DNA of 25,193 bases, taken from assembly GCA_041664945.1 (NCBI GenBank), contig JBAYJY010000055.1:1-25193 (forward strand). Reading direction: 5' to 3'. The translations under genes were made by a program, and so were the position numbers. Of the stretch, positions 1-7,990 are shown one piece after another (positions within the stretch are counted from its first letter, which is position 1; each line of letters opens with the position of its first letter). This DNA is from JBAYJY01 sp041664945 (GTDB lineage: Bacteria > UBP15 > UBA6099). The notes beneath the pieces were generated by a model. It made no database searches, was not told the origin of the DNA, and saw nothing but the letters and a program-made list of their open reading frames with translations.

Positions 1-1
1 A

Positions 2-22
2 ATGAAAGCGCGGTTGATATGA
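2..22 (+). CDS. possible 3' end of an upstream gene
   Basis: A reading frame enters from outside the window and ends in TGA at 20-22, overlapping the ATG of the next gene (19-21) in an ATGA arrangement. Such overlaps usually mark translationally coupled genes. Only six sense codons are visible, so neither identity nor reality can be established. The weak ribosome-binding site before position 19 fits coupling. Confidence 0.25.
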   Translation: MKARLI

Positions 23-522
23 AGAAAATAGAGCAGAAGAATTATTTAAAATATTTGATGATAGTCGCCGCATTGGCGTTTCTGTCCGGTTGTTCGAGTT
101 GCGGGAAATCAGGCGGCGGAACTCCGGCGCAGAGCCCGTCAGGCATGCCGGTGATAGAAGTTGGAATCACGAACAGCGACAGCGTGAATTATATAGTCAG
201 GGCGGAGGTCGCCCTGACCGACAGCGAGCATGAGGTCGGTCTTATGAACAGGAGCTCTCTCGCCGGGAACGCCGGGATGCTGTTTGTTTTCACGGATTCG
301 CAAATACGGTCATTCTGGATGAAGAACACGCTTATACCGCTGGACATGATATTCGTCGGGGCCGACAAGGTGATTGTGAGCATCAGCAAGAACACGGTTC
401 CGCTGACAACGACTTCGCACTGGTCCGCCGGTCCCGCGAAATATGTTCTCGAAGTGAACGGCGGTTACTGCGACAGCAAAAACATCGGGGTCGGCGACAC
501 GCTGACGTTCGAGGGATATTAA
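19..522 (+). CDS. DUF192 family lipoprotein
   Basis: This is a 167-aa exported lipoprotein of the DUF192 family, whose molecular function is not firmly known. An N-terminal hydrophobic segment (about residues 11-22) leads to the lipobox LSGC with Cys25 as the predicted lipidated residue. A Gly/Ser/Pro-rich linker follows to about residue 45. The DUF192 core runs from about 55 to 167 and shows the family hallmarks EVGLMNR, GMLFVF, FWMKNTLIPLD and, near the end, YVLEVNGG plus a GD turn. The length is usual for a secreted member. The start overlaps a putative upstream stop codon. It converges on phoU with only about 43 bp between them and no clear terminator. Confidence 0.88.
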   Translation: MKKIEQKNYLKYLMIVAALAFLSGCSSCGKSGGGTPAQSPSGMPVIEVGITNSDSVNYIVRAEVALTDSEHEVGLMNRSSLAGNAGMLFVFTDSQIRSFWMKNTLIPLDMIFVGADKVIVSISKNTVPLTTTSHWSAGPAKYVLEVNGGYCDSKNIGVGDTLTFEGY

Positions 523-565
523 GGCGGTATTGTAATAGCAGTTTAGAGCTGTAAGCTTAAGCGCG

Positions 566-1231
566 TTAATTCAACTTAGACAATTTTCCGGTCGTAAAAT
601 ATATGATGCGTTCGCAGATATTCGTGACGTGGTCGGCGATGCGTTCGAGCGACTGGACGACAACCATCAGGTGTGAAACGAAGCTGATGCAGTTGTTGTC
701 CTTGATCATGAAATCGACGAGTTCTTTAAAAATGCGGCTGTTGTATTCGTCGACGGCGTCGTCCATGTCGATGACTTTGCGAGCGAGTTCGGCGTCTTTT
801 TTTACGAAGGCTTCAAGGCTGAGGTGAAACATCTCGGTCACGCGCTCGGCCATTTTAGGGAGATCGACATATGGCTTGAGTTGCGGAAGGGCGGCGAGTA
901 TTTTGGCTTTTTTAGAGATTTTGGTGGTATGGTCGGCGAGGCGCTCGACGTCGGTGATGATTTTCAGAACGCTTTCGATGGTGCGAAGGTCCGAGGCCAT
1001 GGGTTGCTGAAGGGCAAGCAGCCGCAGGCACTTCTCCTCGATTTCGATTTCCTTGTGGTCAATTTCCTCGTCGGCGGCGATCACTTTATCGGCGAGAGCG
1101 ACATCCTGCTCGATCAAAGCTTTGACTGAGCCTTTAATAAGATCCTCGGTCATCGCGCCCATTTCGAGAACGGAGTGAAGCAGGTCTTCGATTTCCTGAG
1201 CGAAAGATTTTCTGATATTCTCGTCGGTCAT
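566..1231 (-). CDS. phoU: phosphate transport regulator PhoU
   Basis: This 221-aa cytoplasmic protein is the negative regulator that links the Pst transporter to the phosphate-sensing system in well-studied bacteria. The sequence is all-helical with two tandem PhoU repeats (about residues 8-110 and 115-215). Each carries the acidic, metal-binding-type pattern seen in the family, for example RTIESVLKIITDVERLADH in the first and VVVQSLERIADHVTNI in the second. Its ATG overlaps the pstB stop (ATGA), and a strong GGGAGG site lies inside the end of pstB, so translation is probably coupled. It is the last gene of the pst operon. No PhoR/PhoB pair is present in the window. Confidence 0.95.
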   Translation of the reverse strand: MTDENIRKSFAQEIEDLLHSVLEMGAMTEDLIKGSVKALIEQDVALADKVIAADEEIDHKEIEIEEKCLRLLALQQPMASDLRTIESVLKIITDVERLADHTTKISKKAKILAALPQLKPYVDLPKMAERVTEMFHLSLEAFVKKDAELARKVIDMDDAVDEYNSRIFKELVDFMIKDNNCISFVSHLMVVVQSLERIADHVTNICERIIYFTTGKLSKLN

Positions 1232-2007
1232 CCGAACCTCCCGGTTATGTAATCTTCAGTCTGTTGCGCGCCAGGTCTCGTGAAGATCTTGTCTGTGGGG
1301 CCGATTTCAATGATTTCTCCGTGGAGGAAGAATGCCGTGATGTCGGAAACGCGGGCCGCCTGCTGCATATTATGGGTCACGATAACGATGGTATAGTTTT
1401 CCTTCAGGGAATGCATCAGTTCTTCAATTCTCAGGGTGGCGATCGGATCGAGCGCTGAGCAAGGCTCGTCCATCAGAAGGATTTCAGGCTTGACGGCGAG
1501 AAGGCGGGCGATGCAAAGGCGCTGCTGCTGGCCGCCGGAAAGTTCCATCGCCGACTTGTTGAGTTTGTCCTTGACCTCGTCCCAGAGGCCTACCGATTTC
1601 AGGCTGTTTACAACGATCTCCTCGAGGTCTTTATGCGAGGCAGCCATTCTGTGGATTTTCAGTCCGTAAGCGACGTTGTTGAAGATCGGCATCGGGAATG
1701 GGTTGGGCCTCTGGAAGACCATGCCGACTCGCTTGCGAAGGCTAACGACGTCTGTCGCCCTGTCGAGCACGGAGAGTTCGCCGAATTTCACGGAGCCATC
1801 CGTTTTAACGTTTTTAATAAGGTCGTTCATGCGGTTGAGCGTCCGGAGGAAAGTTGATTTGCCGCAACCGGACGGCCCGATGAGGGCGGTGATCTGATTC
1901 TTCGGAATATCTATAGAAATGTTTTTGAGCGCGTGAAAGTCGCCGTAATAAAGGTTGAGGTCTTTCACGGCGATCACGGGATTTTTAATATCAACTGTTG
2001 TCAGCAT
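1228..2007 (-). CDS. pstB: phosphate ABC transporter ATP-binding protein PstB
   Basis: This is the 259-aa ATPase of the high-affinity phosphate importer, acting on the cytoplasmic face with PstC and PstA. The Walker A motif GPSGCGKS is at residues 44-51, the Q-loop Gln at about 99, the ABC signature LSGGQQQR at 156-163, and Walker B LLMDEP at 177-182, followed by the D-loop SALD. PstB-type features include RTLNRMNDL and FQRPNPFPM. The length is standard. The ribosome-binding site before the ATG is weak. The gene lies 44 bp after pstA and overlaps phoU by 4 bp. Confidence 0.97.
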   Translation of the reverse strand: MLTTVDIKNPVIAVKDLNLYYGDFHALKNISIDIPKNQITALIGPSGCGKSTFLRTLNRMNDLIKNVKTDGSVKFGELSVLDRATDVVSLRKRVGMVFQRPNPFPMPIFNNVAYGLKIHRMAASHKDLEEIVVNSLKSVGLWDEVKDKLNKSAMELSGGQQQRLCIARLLAVKPEILLMDEPCSALDPIATLRIEELMHSLKENYTIVIVTHNMQQAARVSDITAFFLHGEIIEIGPTDKIFTRPGAQQTEDYITGRFG

Positions 2008-2051
2008 TGTTTAGCTTTCGGCGGCGCGAAGCCTTTCCTTATTTGAGTTTA

Positions 2052-2897
2052 TCACCATTTCCGGCGTTTTCTGAATCTGTTGCGAAAAAATATCGCTATG
2101 AGATTGAGTCCGAAAACGAGGACGACGAGAACGAGCGCGGTTCCATATTTTGTTTTGTCCGGAATGCCCGGCACCTGTGTGGCGATGATATAGAGGTGAT
2201 AGGGAAGGGCCATCGCCTGATCGAAGATCGAATGGGGGAGCCGCGGGAGGAAGAAGGCGGCGACGGTAAACAGAATAGGAGCGGTTTCGCCGGCGGCGCG
2301 GCTTACGCCGAGAATAGAGCCTGTGAGAATGCCGGGAAGCGCGTTGGGAAGAACGACTGTGCGGATGGTTTCGAGCCGTGTGGCGCCGAGAGCGAGAGCG
2401 GCCTCGCGGAATGACTTGGGCACGGTGAGCAGCGCTTCCTCGGAAGCCGTAATGATGACCGGCAGAATGAGAAAAGCGAGAGTGAGCGAACCTGAGAGGA
2501 TGGAGGAACCGAACTGAAGGAAGATGACGAACAGGCCGAGTCCGAAGAGTCCGAAAACGACGGAGGGAACGCCTGCGAGGTTGACGATGCTGAGGCGAAT
2601 CAGGCGCGTGAGCCAGTTGTCGCGAGCGTACTCGGTGAGATAGACGGCGCAGGTGACTCCGAGCGGGAGCGAGACTGAAATGGCGCAAATAACGAGATAG
2701 AGAGTGCCGACGATGGCGGGAAAAATGCCGCCTTCTTTCATTCCGGCGCGAGGCGCGGCGGTAAGGAATTCAATGTTTATCGCAGGCAGTCCTTTAACGA
2801 GCAGAAAACCGAGAATGAAAATGATGGGCAGCACGACCGCGAAACCGCAGAGCGTCAGGATTGTGAAAGCGATATGCTGCGATATTTTAGCCCGCAT
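2052..2897 (-). CDS. pstA: phosphate ABC transporter permease PstA
   Basis: This 281-aa inner-membrane permease forms the phosphate channel with PstC. About six hydrophobic segments are visible, starting with residues 8-35 (IAFTILTLCGFAVVLPIIF). The binding-protein-dependent transport (EAA-type) loop is at about residues 155-185 (VPKSFREAALALGATRLE), where the permease contacts PstB. An AGVPSVVFGLFGLGLFV segment typical of PstA/PstC is present. The start codon follows the pstC stop directly (TAAATG), which implies translational coupling. Confidence 0.95.
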   Translation of the reverse strand: MRAKISQHIAFTILTLCGFAVVLPIIFILGFLLVKGLPAINIEFLTAAPRAGMKEGGIFPAIVGTLYLVICAISVSLPLGVTCAVYLTEYARDNWLTRLIRLSIVNLAGVPSVVFGLFGLGLFVIFLQFGSSILSGSLTLAFLILPVIITASEEALLTVPKSFREAALALGATRLETIRTVVLPNALPGILTGSILGVSRAAGETAPILFTVAAFFLPRLPHSIFDQAMALPYHLYIIATQVPGIPDKTKYGTALVLVVLVFGLNLIAIFFRNRFRKRRKW

Positions 2898-3776
2898 TTA
2901 AGCTCTGGCGCCCTTTCTCCGGACAGCGACGTCTGCTATCAGATTGATGACGAAAGCGATGCAGAACAGCGTGATGCCGATCGCAAAAAGCGCGTGGTAG
3001 TGGTCGCTGCCTCTGACGGTTTCGCCCATTTCCGCGGCGATTGTGGCGGTAAGAGTGCGCACCGGCTGGAAAATCGTATGCGGAATGACGGCCGAGTTGC
3101 CGCAAACCATCATGACGACCATCGTCTCGCCGATCGCGCGGCCGACGCCGAGCATGACCGCCGCGATTATTCCTGAAAGCGAAGACGGAAAAATAACTTT
3201 ATAAAGCGTCTGCCACTTAGTGGCGCCGAGCGCGAGCGAAGCTTCCCGCTGATCTTTCGGGACGGAATAAATCGCGTCCTCCGAGATGGTGGCGATGGTG
3301 GGAATCGCCATGAAAGCGAGAACGATTCCGCCGGTGAAGGCTGTAAGTCCGGTGCTGATGTGGAACGCGTTTTTTACAAACACCGAGAGAGTGACCATTC
3401 CGATGAAGCCGAGAACGACGGAAGGAATTCCGGCGATAAGCTCGACGATAATTTTGAGGAAATCGCGGATTTTGGGAGGCGCAATTTCGGCGATATAGAA
3501 GGCGCATCCGACTCCGAGCGGCGCGGCGATCGCGGTTGCCAGAGCGGTCACCAGCAGCGAGCCTTCGATCAGCGGCAGTATCCCGAATTTCGCCGGAGAC
3601 GATATCGGATACCACAGTTTGCCGGTTAGAAAATCCTTGATCGAAACCACGCTGAAAACAGGCAGGCCGTCGCGCAGCAGATAGACAAAAATCAGTATGA
3701 GAATGATGATCGAGAAAATGCTCGCGAACGCGATCAGATTCTCCCAGAGAAATTCTTTTATTTTTTTTCGCTTCAT
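2898..3776 (-). CDS. pstC: phosphate ABC transporter permease PstC
   Basis: This 292-aa permease is the partner of PstA. The first membrane helix spans about residues 13-33. A periplasmic segment with DFLTGKLWYP, common in PstC, follows. Five more helices include the conserved AGIPSVVLGFIGMV stretch, and the EAA loop is at about VPKDQREASLALGATKWQ. The pattern GVGRAIGETMVVMMV is typical of the family. The gene starts 15 bp after the pstS stop and abuts pstA. No strong ribosome-binding site is visible in that gap. Confidence 0.95.
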   Translation of the reverse strand: MKRKKIKEFLWENLIAFASIFSIIILILIFVYLLRDGLPVFSVVSIKDFLTGKLWYPISSPAKFGILPLIEGSLLVTALATAIAAPLGVGCAFYIAEIAPPKIRDFLKIIVELIAGIPSVVLGFIGMVTLSVFVKNAFHISTGLTAFTGGIVLAFMAIPTIATISEDAIYSVPKDQREASLALGATKWQTLYKVIFPSSLSGIIAAVMLGVGRAIGETMVVMMVCGNSAVIPHTIFQPVRTLTATIAAEMGETVRGSDHYHALFAIGITLFCIAFVINLIADVAVRRKGARA

Positions 3777-3791
3777 ATATGAAAAACGGAA

Positions 3792-4688
3792 TTATTTCAG
3801 CGGAACAAAACCGGTGTCCTTTACGATAGTCTGGCCTTCGGGAGACAGAACGAAATCGATGAAATTCTTAACGGAATCCTTCGGTTCGCCGTTCGTGTAC
3901 ATGTAAAGCGGCCTTGAGATCGGGTATTTGCCGGAAAGCACGTTATCAAGCGTCGGCGCGACCGGTTCATCGCCGGTTTTGCCGGAAATGGCGAGCGCTT
4001 TCTGTTTGCTCGAGATGTATCCGATTCCGTAATAACCGATAGCGGAAACATTCGTGGTAACTTCATCCGCTATCGCCTGCGATGAGGACATCAAAAGCGC
4101 CGTAGGGCTGAACTCGACGTTTCCTTTGGAGTTGCCGTTGTTCAGAACGTGTTCCTTGAAATAGACATGCGTTCCGGAGTTGACCTCGCGGGACAGGATA
4201 ACGATTTTTCCGGGCGCGCCGCCGATTTCCTTCCAGTCAGTTATCTTGTTGGTGAATATATCTGCGAGTTGGGCGATAGTGAGAGAATCGATTTTATTTT
4301 TCGGATTGACGACGATAGCGATGCCGTCTAGAGCGACTTTGAATTCATTGGGATCGACGCCGTTCTTTTTCGCCTGTTCGATTTCGTCCGGTTCGACAGA
4401 GCGCGAGGTTTCGGCGATATCGGTTGTTCCGTTGAGAAGCGCGGCAATTCCCGTTCCTGAGCCGCCGCCGGTTACTGCCATGCTCGCGGACGGATATTTC
4501 TTCATGAACGCTTCGGCCCACGCCTGGCCGAGGTTGACCATGGTGTCTGACCCTTTGATCTGAATGCCCGCCGCGCTCCCGCCTCCTGGTTCCGCGCCGT
4601 TTCCTTTTTTCGGCCTGCTGCATCCGGCTGACATGGCAAGCGCTCCGATTATCGCACAAACCGCGGCTGTCTTAATTTGTTTTCTCAT
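3792..4688 (-). CDS. pstS: phosphate-binding lipoprotein PstS
   Basis: This is the solute receptor of the Pst system, 298 aa from the chosen start. The ATG at 4688 is preferred over the in-frame ATG at 4757 for two reasons: it follows AAAGAGG with 5-bp spacing, and it begins directly with a lipoprotein signal peptide (MRKQIKTAAV...) ending in SAGC, with Cys23 lipidated. The longer form would put 23 charged residues ahead of the signal. Phosphate-contacting motifs are visible: GSDTM at about 46-50, GGGSGTG, and SREVNSGTH. The length and the C-terminal LSPEGQ segment are normal for PstS. It is first in the operon, as in most pst loci. Confidence 0.95.
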   Translation of the reverse strand: MRKQIKTAAVCAIIGALAMSAGCSRPKKGNGAEPGGGSAAGIQIKGSDTMVNLGQAWAEAFMKKYPSASMAVTGGGSGTGIAALLNGTTDIAETSRSVEPDEIEQAKKNGVDPNEFKVALDGIAIVVNPKNKIDSLTIAQLADIFTNKITDWKEIGGAPGKIVILSREVNSGTHVYFKEHVLNNGNSKGNVEFSPTALLMSSSQAIADEVTTNVSAIGYYGIGYISSKQKALAISGKTGDEPVAPTLDNVLSGKYPISRPLYMYTNGEPKDSVKNFIDFVLSPEGQTIVKDTGFVPLK

Positions 4689-4777
4689 AAATACCTCTTT
4701 AACAATGTAATCAGGCGCAAACTCAGAGCGAAATAGACTGGCTGAGAGTTTTTGCAATCAACGCATATATACGCGAT

Positions 4778-4806
4778 ATTGTATTCATATCAATTTGTTT
4801 AATCAA
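4778..4806 (-). promoter_or_regulatory. candidate pst operon promoter
   Basis: On the minus strand there is TTGATT, a 17-bp spacer, then TACAAT, which matches the sigma70 consensus at most positions. The predicted transcript start is near 4771, giving an untranslated leader of about 80 nt before pstS. I saw no convincing Pho box, although the -35 match is imperfect as expected for an activated promoter. An overlapping alternative (TTGATA, 16 bp, TATATA) also exists. Confidence 0.5.
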
Positions 4807-4860
4807 GTATATGGATAGGCATGAAAGGGAAGTTGAATAATCTGCCTTAACGGTTATGGA

Positions 4861-4890
4861 TTGACACATCGATTTTAAAAGCGCTATTTT
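4861..4890 (+). promoter_or_regulatory. candidate promoter of the GNAT gene
   Basis: A perfect -35 TTGACA is followed after 18 bp by TATTTT (4 of 6 to consensus). It lies about 34 bp before the GNAT start codon. It diverges from the candidate pst promoter, and the two share a 235-bp intergenic region. Confidence 0.5.
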
Positions 4891-4923
4891 TCAATTTTAC
4901 CAATTACTGAAGAAGGATCGCTG

Positions 4924-5448
4924 ATGGACTCTATCATAATAAGGAAAGCTAAAAAGGAAGACGTTGAAACGATTGTAGCGATGCGGATAGCGATCCAGAA
5001 GCATCTTGAGAAGATCGACCCGGAAACATGGCGGTTTTCTGAAGAAGGATACGCGATGGCGCCCAAAGAGATAAGGTTTCGGCTGGAGAGCAAGGCGTGC
5101 TGCATTGCGATAGCGGAGACAACAGGAGGGGCGCCTGTTGGAATGGTGATGGCGGAGATCGTGAAGAATTCGGGCGTCGTGCCTGAAATGTACGGGCATA
5201 TACATTGGCTGTATGTGAGGGAGCCGGCGAGGCGTCTCGGAATCGGAAAGCGGCTGATACAATACACGAGCGGTTTTTTCGAGACGTGGAATATCGAATT
5301 CATAACAGTGGGCTATGTCGTCAAAAATCCTGAAGCGGCTGCTTTCTGGCCGTCAGCGGGCTTCAAGCCGCGCGTAATGCATGCGTATACAACGCGCGAA
5401 AAGCTAAACAGGCTGACAGAGGGGATGCCGCCGGCAAAGGATATTTAA
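4924..5448 (+). CDS. GNAT family N-acetyltransferase
   Basis: This 174-aa protein has the GNAT fold, which transfers an acetyl group from acetyl-CoA to an amine. The substrate cannot be told from sequence. The N-terminal IIIRKAKKEDVETIVAMR is the typical beta1-alpha1 entry. The acetyl-CoA-binding motif A is at about residues 96-112 (LYVREPARRLGIGKRLI), including the R-x-x-G-x-G pyrophosphate loop. The later KNPEAAAFWPSAGFK matches motif B. AGAAGGA at 4911-4917 is a good ribosome-binding site. It is divergent from pstS and appears monocistronic. Confidence 0.9.
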   Translation: MDSIIIRKAKKEDVETIVAMRIAIQKHLEKIDPETWRFSEEGYAMAPKEIRFRLESKACCIAIAETTGGAPVGMVMAEIVKNSGVVPEMYGHIHWLYVREPARRLGIGKRLIQYTSGFFETWNIEFITVGYVVKNPEAAAFWPSAGFKPRVMHAYTTREKLNRLTEGMPPAKDI

Positions 5449-5470
5449 TCCGGATTCCGTGATTATTCCC

Positions 5471-5514
5471 TAATGTTCATCAAGCGAAATCTTATCTGAA
5501 TAACATTATTTTTT
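5471..5514 (+). terminator. weak candidate terminator after the GNAT gene
   Basis: TAATGTT (5471-5477) can pair with AACATTA (5502-5508), and six T follow. The stem is AT-rich with a 24-nt loop, so it would be weak. The stem and T run overlap the end of the convergent small gene. Confidence 0.25.
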
Positions 5515-5709
5515 GACAGTTTTCTTGAGGGTTTTCTTTTTAACCGTTTTCGCCTTCTTTATTGCTGCTTTATTCTTAGGCGCGGCTGCGGCGCAGGTTT
5601 TCTGGTCGCGCAGGCAGATATTGCACCGGCTGTCGGCGCACCACTGGCAGAAAGTGCAGTCGGGACACGGATGTTTTTTCGGGCCGGCAGAACTCTGATC
5701 GCATTTCAT
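5506..5709 (-). CDS. small Cys-rich, Lys-tailed protein of unknown function
   Basis: This is a 67-aa protein of two unlike halves. Residues 15-32 hold six cysteines spaced CxxC-x2-C-x2-C-x4-C-x2-C (C15, C18, C21, C24, C29, C32), with C3 and C39 as extras. This layout suits zinc or an iron-sulfur cluster. Residues 45-67 are almost entirely Lys, Ala, Thr and Val, like histone H1-type or nucleic-acid-binding tails. There is no signal peptide. The start is supported by AAGGA 8 bp upstream and by a candidate promoter at 5766-5794. I do not recognise the family. A nucleic-acid-associated role is only a guess. Confidence 0.7.
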   Translation of the reverse strand: MKCDQSSAGPKKHPCPDCTFCQWCADSRCNICLRDQKTCAAAAPKNKAAIKKAKTVKKKTLKKTVKK

Positions 5710-5765
5710 ATCATTTCCTTTTGACTATTAAGCAGGCATAAAGTCATTCTATAAGTTAAGCCATA

Positions 5766-5794
5766 AATATAATAATATGCAGCTCTGGCATCAA
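5766..5794 (-). promoter_or_regulatory. candidate promoter of the small Cys-rich gene
   Basis: On the minus strand TTGATG is followed after 17 bp by TATATT. The predicted start is near 5759, giving a leader of about 50 nt before the ATG at 5709. Elsewhere between 5710 and 5937 there is a TATAAT (5844-5849) facing the plus-strand gene, but no good -35 for it. Confidence 0.4.
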
Positions 5795-5937
5795 GTTCCA
5801 GCACAAAACACAACATAGTCTCGCGCGCGGGATAAAAAATCGATATAATATGAAAGAATGAAGCAGGCGCGCTCATAAATAAATACAAGCGTCTGATGTA
5901 GAGGGAGCGCGAAATAATTGTAATCCGGAGAGATAAA

Positions 5938-6987
5938 ATGAGAAAACGAATGCTGTATTTGGCCGTAATAATGACATCGGTTTTGGTAATGGCGGCGGCG
6001 CCGCTTTGGGCGGAAGAGACATCCGTGGCGGCGACAGATGCAGCGGTGGCAGCCGCAACGCCGACTTTTTATGCGGTTGCGTTCAAAGGAGTGGACCGGA
6101 AGATGATCGGCGAGATACTGCCGATGGTTTCGAAAGAACTTTTGGATATCCCGTTCGAGTTACTCGAATCGGCGCCTGATATTCCAAAAGAAGCGTATGA
6201 GGAAGTGAGGGAAAAATACTATGCCGGCGCGATACTGGATTATCTGGAGACGCTGATGCCGAAGGGCGGGGTCGCCATAATCGGTTTTGTAAACGAACCG
6301 ATATTCGCCGGCCCGTCGCCATTCGTGGATGGTGTAGGGCTGCCGGATAAAGGCGCCGCGATAGTATCTCTCGCGCAACTCAAGGAAGTGGATTATTACC
6401 GCTTCCGGCGCCGCGCATTCAGCGAAGCCTTGCACGAGATGGGCCATGTCGCCGGACTGGATCACGACCCGAAGTCTTATTGTGTTATGCAGGATACTCA
6501 CGACAAGGGGCAGCTCGACGCGCGAGAAACGAGTTTCTGCCCGTTTCATCTTCAAAACGCCTATAAATTCCTCAGCAAGAAAATCCCGAATTTGAAACCG
6601 GTGGACCCGTACAAAGGCAAACAGAAAGTTCCGCCGGTTAAATCCGCATACAAGGAAGATGCCGAAAAGAAGGAGAAACCGGCGGACATTAAGCCGCCGG
6701 AGTTGCTGGATATTTATCCGAACGAAGGCGCGATGGTCACGAAGGACATCGGGTATATACGCGCGAGGCTGGTTGATCAGCCGGCCGGAGCGGGCGTCGA
6801 CCCCATGAGCATTCTGCTTCTTGTGGACGGAGCGCAACTGAATTTCAACTACACCGAAGCAACGGGCGAACTGACCGCCAGACTGCGCGATCTCGATCCC
6901 GGAATACATTCGGTGGAACTTCACGCGTCGGATAAAAAGAATAATTCAATGAACCCGTTTTTCTTTTCTTTCATAGTGAACGAATGA
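5938..6987 (+). CDS. secreted archaemetzincin-like zinc metalloprotease
   Basis: This 349-aa exported protein has a signal peptide at residues 1-25 ending near LWA-EE. The central domain (about 43-215) resembles archaemetzincins (peptidase family M54). The active-site stretch HEMGHVAGLDHDPKSYCVM (166-184) supplies the three zinc-binding His (166, 170, 176), catalytic Glu167 and the Met184 turn. M54 proteins also bind a second zinc through four Cys. Here the equivalents are Asp177, Cys182, Cys201 and His204 (FCPFH), so two Cys are replaced by Asp and His. A Lys/Pro-rich linker (about 220-252) leads to an Ig-like C-terminal domain (253-349). GGAGA precedes the ATG. Similar spacing suggests co-transcription with the next two secreted proteins. 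Confidence 0.78.
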   Translation: MRKRMLYLAVIMTSVLVMAAAPLWAEETSVAATDAAVAAATPTFYAVAFKGVDRKMIGEILPMVSKELLDIPFELLESAPDIPKEAYEEVREKYYAGAILDYLETLMPKGGVAIIGFVNEPIFAGPSPFVDGVGLPDKGAAIVSLAQLKEVDYYRFRRRAFSEALHEMGHVAGLDHDPKSYCVMQDTHDKGQLDARETSFCPFHLQNAYKFLSKKIPNLKPVDPYKGKQKVPPVKSAYKEDAEKKEKPADIKPPELLDIYPNEGAMVTKDIGYIRARLVDQPAGAGVDPMSILLLVDGAQLNFNYTEATGELTARLRDLDPGIHSVELHASDKKNNSMNPFFFSFIVNE

Positions 6988-7030
6988 GATTGTCTGATGA
7001 AATTATAATGCGCGATACAGGAGAGTATGA

Positions 7031-7927
7031 ATGAAACGAATGATTATGCTGATAACGATTCTCGCCGCTTTTTTGTCTGGGCAGGCAGCAATTTCTCAAG
7101 AGGCGGCGCCTGACGCAGGCGTGACTAACAAACGAATCATTCTGACCGTAAAGGAAGCTCGCGGGAACGCGGAAAACTACAAAGGCAGGAAAGTCGTTGT
7201 TGTAGGCGTTTTCATGGGATGGAACGGACGCTGCAAGCCTCCAGCTCCGATGAGAAACGACTGGATGATTCAGGACAAGGAAGGCAACTGCATCTGGGCG
7301 CGCGGCATGTATCCCGAGGATTGCTCCGCGGTGACGAAAATAGGCGTTGGAAATGATGTGGCGGTGGAAGGATTTTTAAGAATTGAAAAAAAGGAAGTCG
7401 TGATCATGTCCACCCGCACGCAGGAGGTAATAGCGCAGCAGAAACAAAAGAAGAAGGAACAGACTCAGAAACAATACGATGAAATGAATACGCAGTTGCA
7501 GAAAATATTAGATAAGCAAAACCTTCAAAATGTTTTGAAGGTGAGCGACATCTCGTTCAACCCGTCGGTTTTCGTAGGATCTGAGCGGCATGTGAAAGGC
7601 CAGTATTTTGCGGACAAAGGCCATTGCGAAGGCGCGCCGCCGTTTGATAACTCAGTATGGATGTTTGAAGATCTGCTGGGCAAGTGCATTTTCGTTCATG
7701 GGCAGCGTCCGGAGATCGACGGGAAAGCGCTGAACGTCGGCGACCTCGTCACAATCAAGGCGGTTGTTAAGCAGAAAGAGACAGCCGGGAAAACGGTTTA
7801 CTATCTCGACACCATGGATGCGCCCGAAAAAGAAGCGGAGTCTGTAACGAAAAAGGAACCGGTTAAAAAAACTGAGGCGCCTAAAAAAACGAATTCCGTT
7901 AAAAAAGCGACTTCCGCAAAAAAATAA
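7031..7927 (+). CDS. secreted tandem-domain protein with paired cysteines, unknown function
   Basis: This 298-aa protein has a signal peptide at residues 1-22. Two related beta-rich domains (about 37-128 and 168-264) each carry the same core: a Cys, a short Pro-containing loop, W-M-x-x-D/E, Gly, a second Cys-Ile and a His/Arg-Gly. The pairs are C68/C87 and C199/C219, probably disulfides; C98 is unpaired. The pattern recalls OB-fold domains, but I cannot name a family. A Gln/Lys-rich, probably helical linker (130-165) joins the domains. The C-terminus (266-298) is a Lys/Thr/Pro repeat-like tail. The start at 7031 is chosen because this frame carries the signal peptide; AGGAGA lies just upstream. 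Confidence 0.75.
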   Translation: MKRMIMLITILAAFLSGQAAISQEAAPDAGVTNKRIILTVKEARGNAENYKGRKVVVVGVFMGWNGRCKPPAPMRNDWMIQDKEGNCIWARGMYPEDCSAVTKIGVGNDVAVEGFLRIEKKEVVIMSTRTQEVIAQQKQKKKEQTQKQYDEMNTQLQKILDKQNLQNVLKVSDISFNPSVFVGSERHVKGQYFADKGHCEGAPPFDNSVWMFEDLLGKCIFVHGQRPEIDGKALNVGDLVTIKAVVKQKETAGKTVYYLDTMDAPEKEAESVTKKEPVKKTEAPKKTNSVKKATSAKK

Positions 7928-7990
7928 ATAACGAGTATGAACCGTGTCAGAATAATTCTATAATATTCAAAATTTAACGGAGGCTTAGGA

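Noticed and set aside
2011..2688. A 225-codon open frame on the minus strand, rich in Arg, His and Ser
   Set aside because: It lies inside pstA in another frame; its composition is what a shifted frame of GC-rich coding sequence gives, and pstA is certain.
4689..4757. A 23-residue N-terminal extension of PstS
   Set aside because: It would bury the lipoprotein signal peptide; the internal ATG at 4688 has a good ribosome-binding site.
6160..6924. A 254-codon minus-strand open frame opposite the archaemetzincin-like gene
   Set aside because: It has no recognisable domain or ribosome-binding site, while the plus strand carries a signal peptide and an intact zinc motif.
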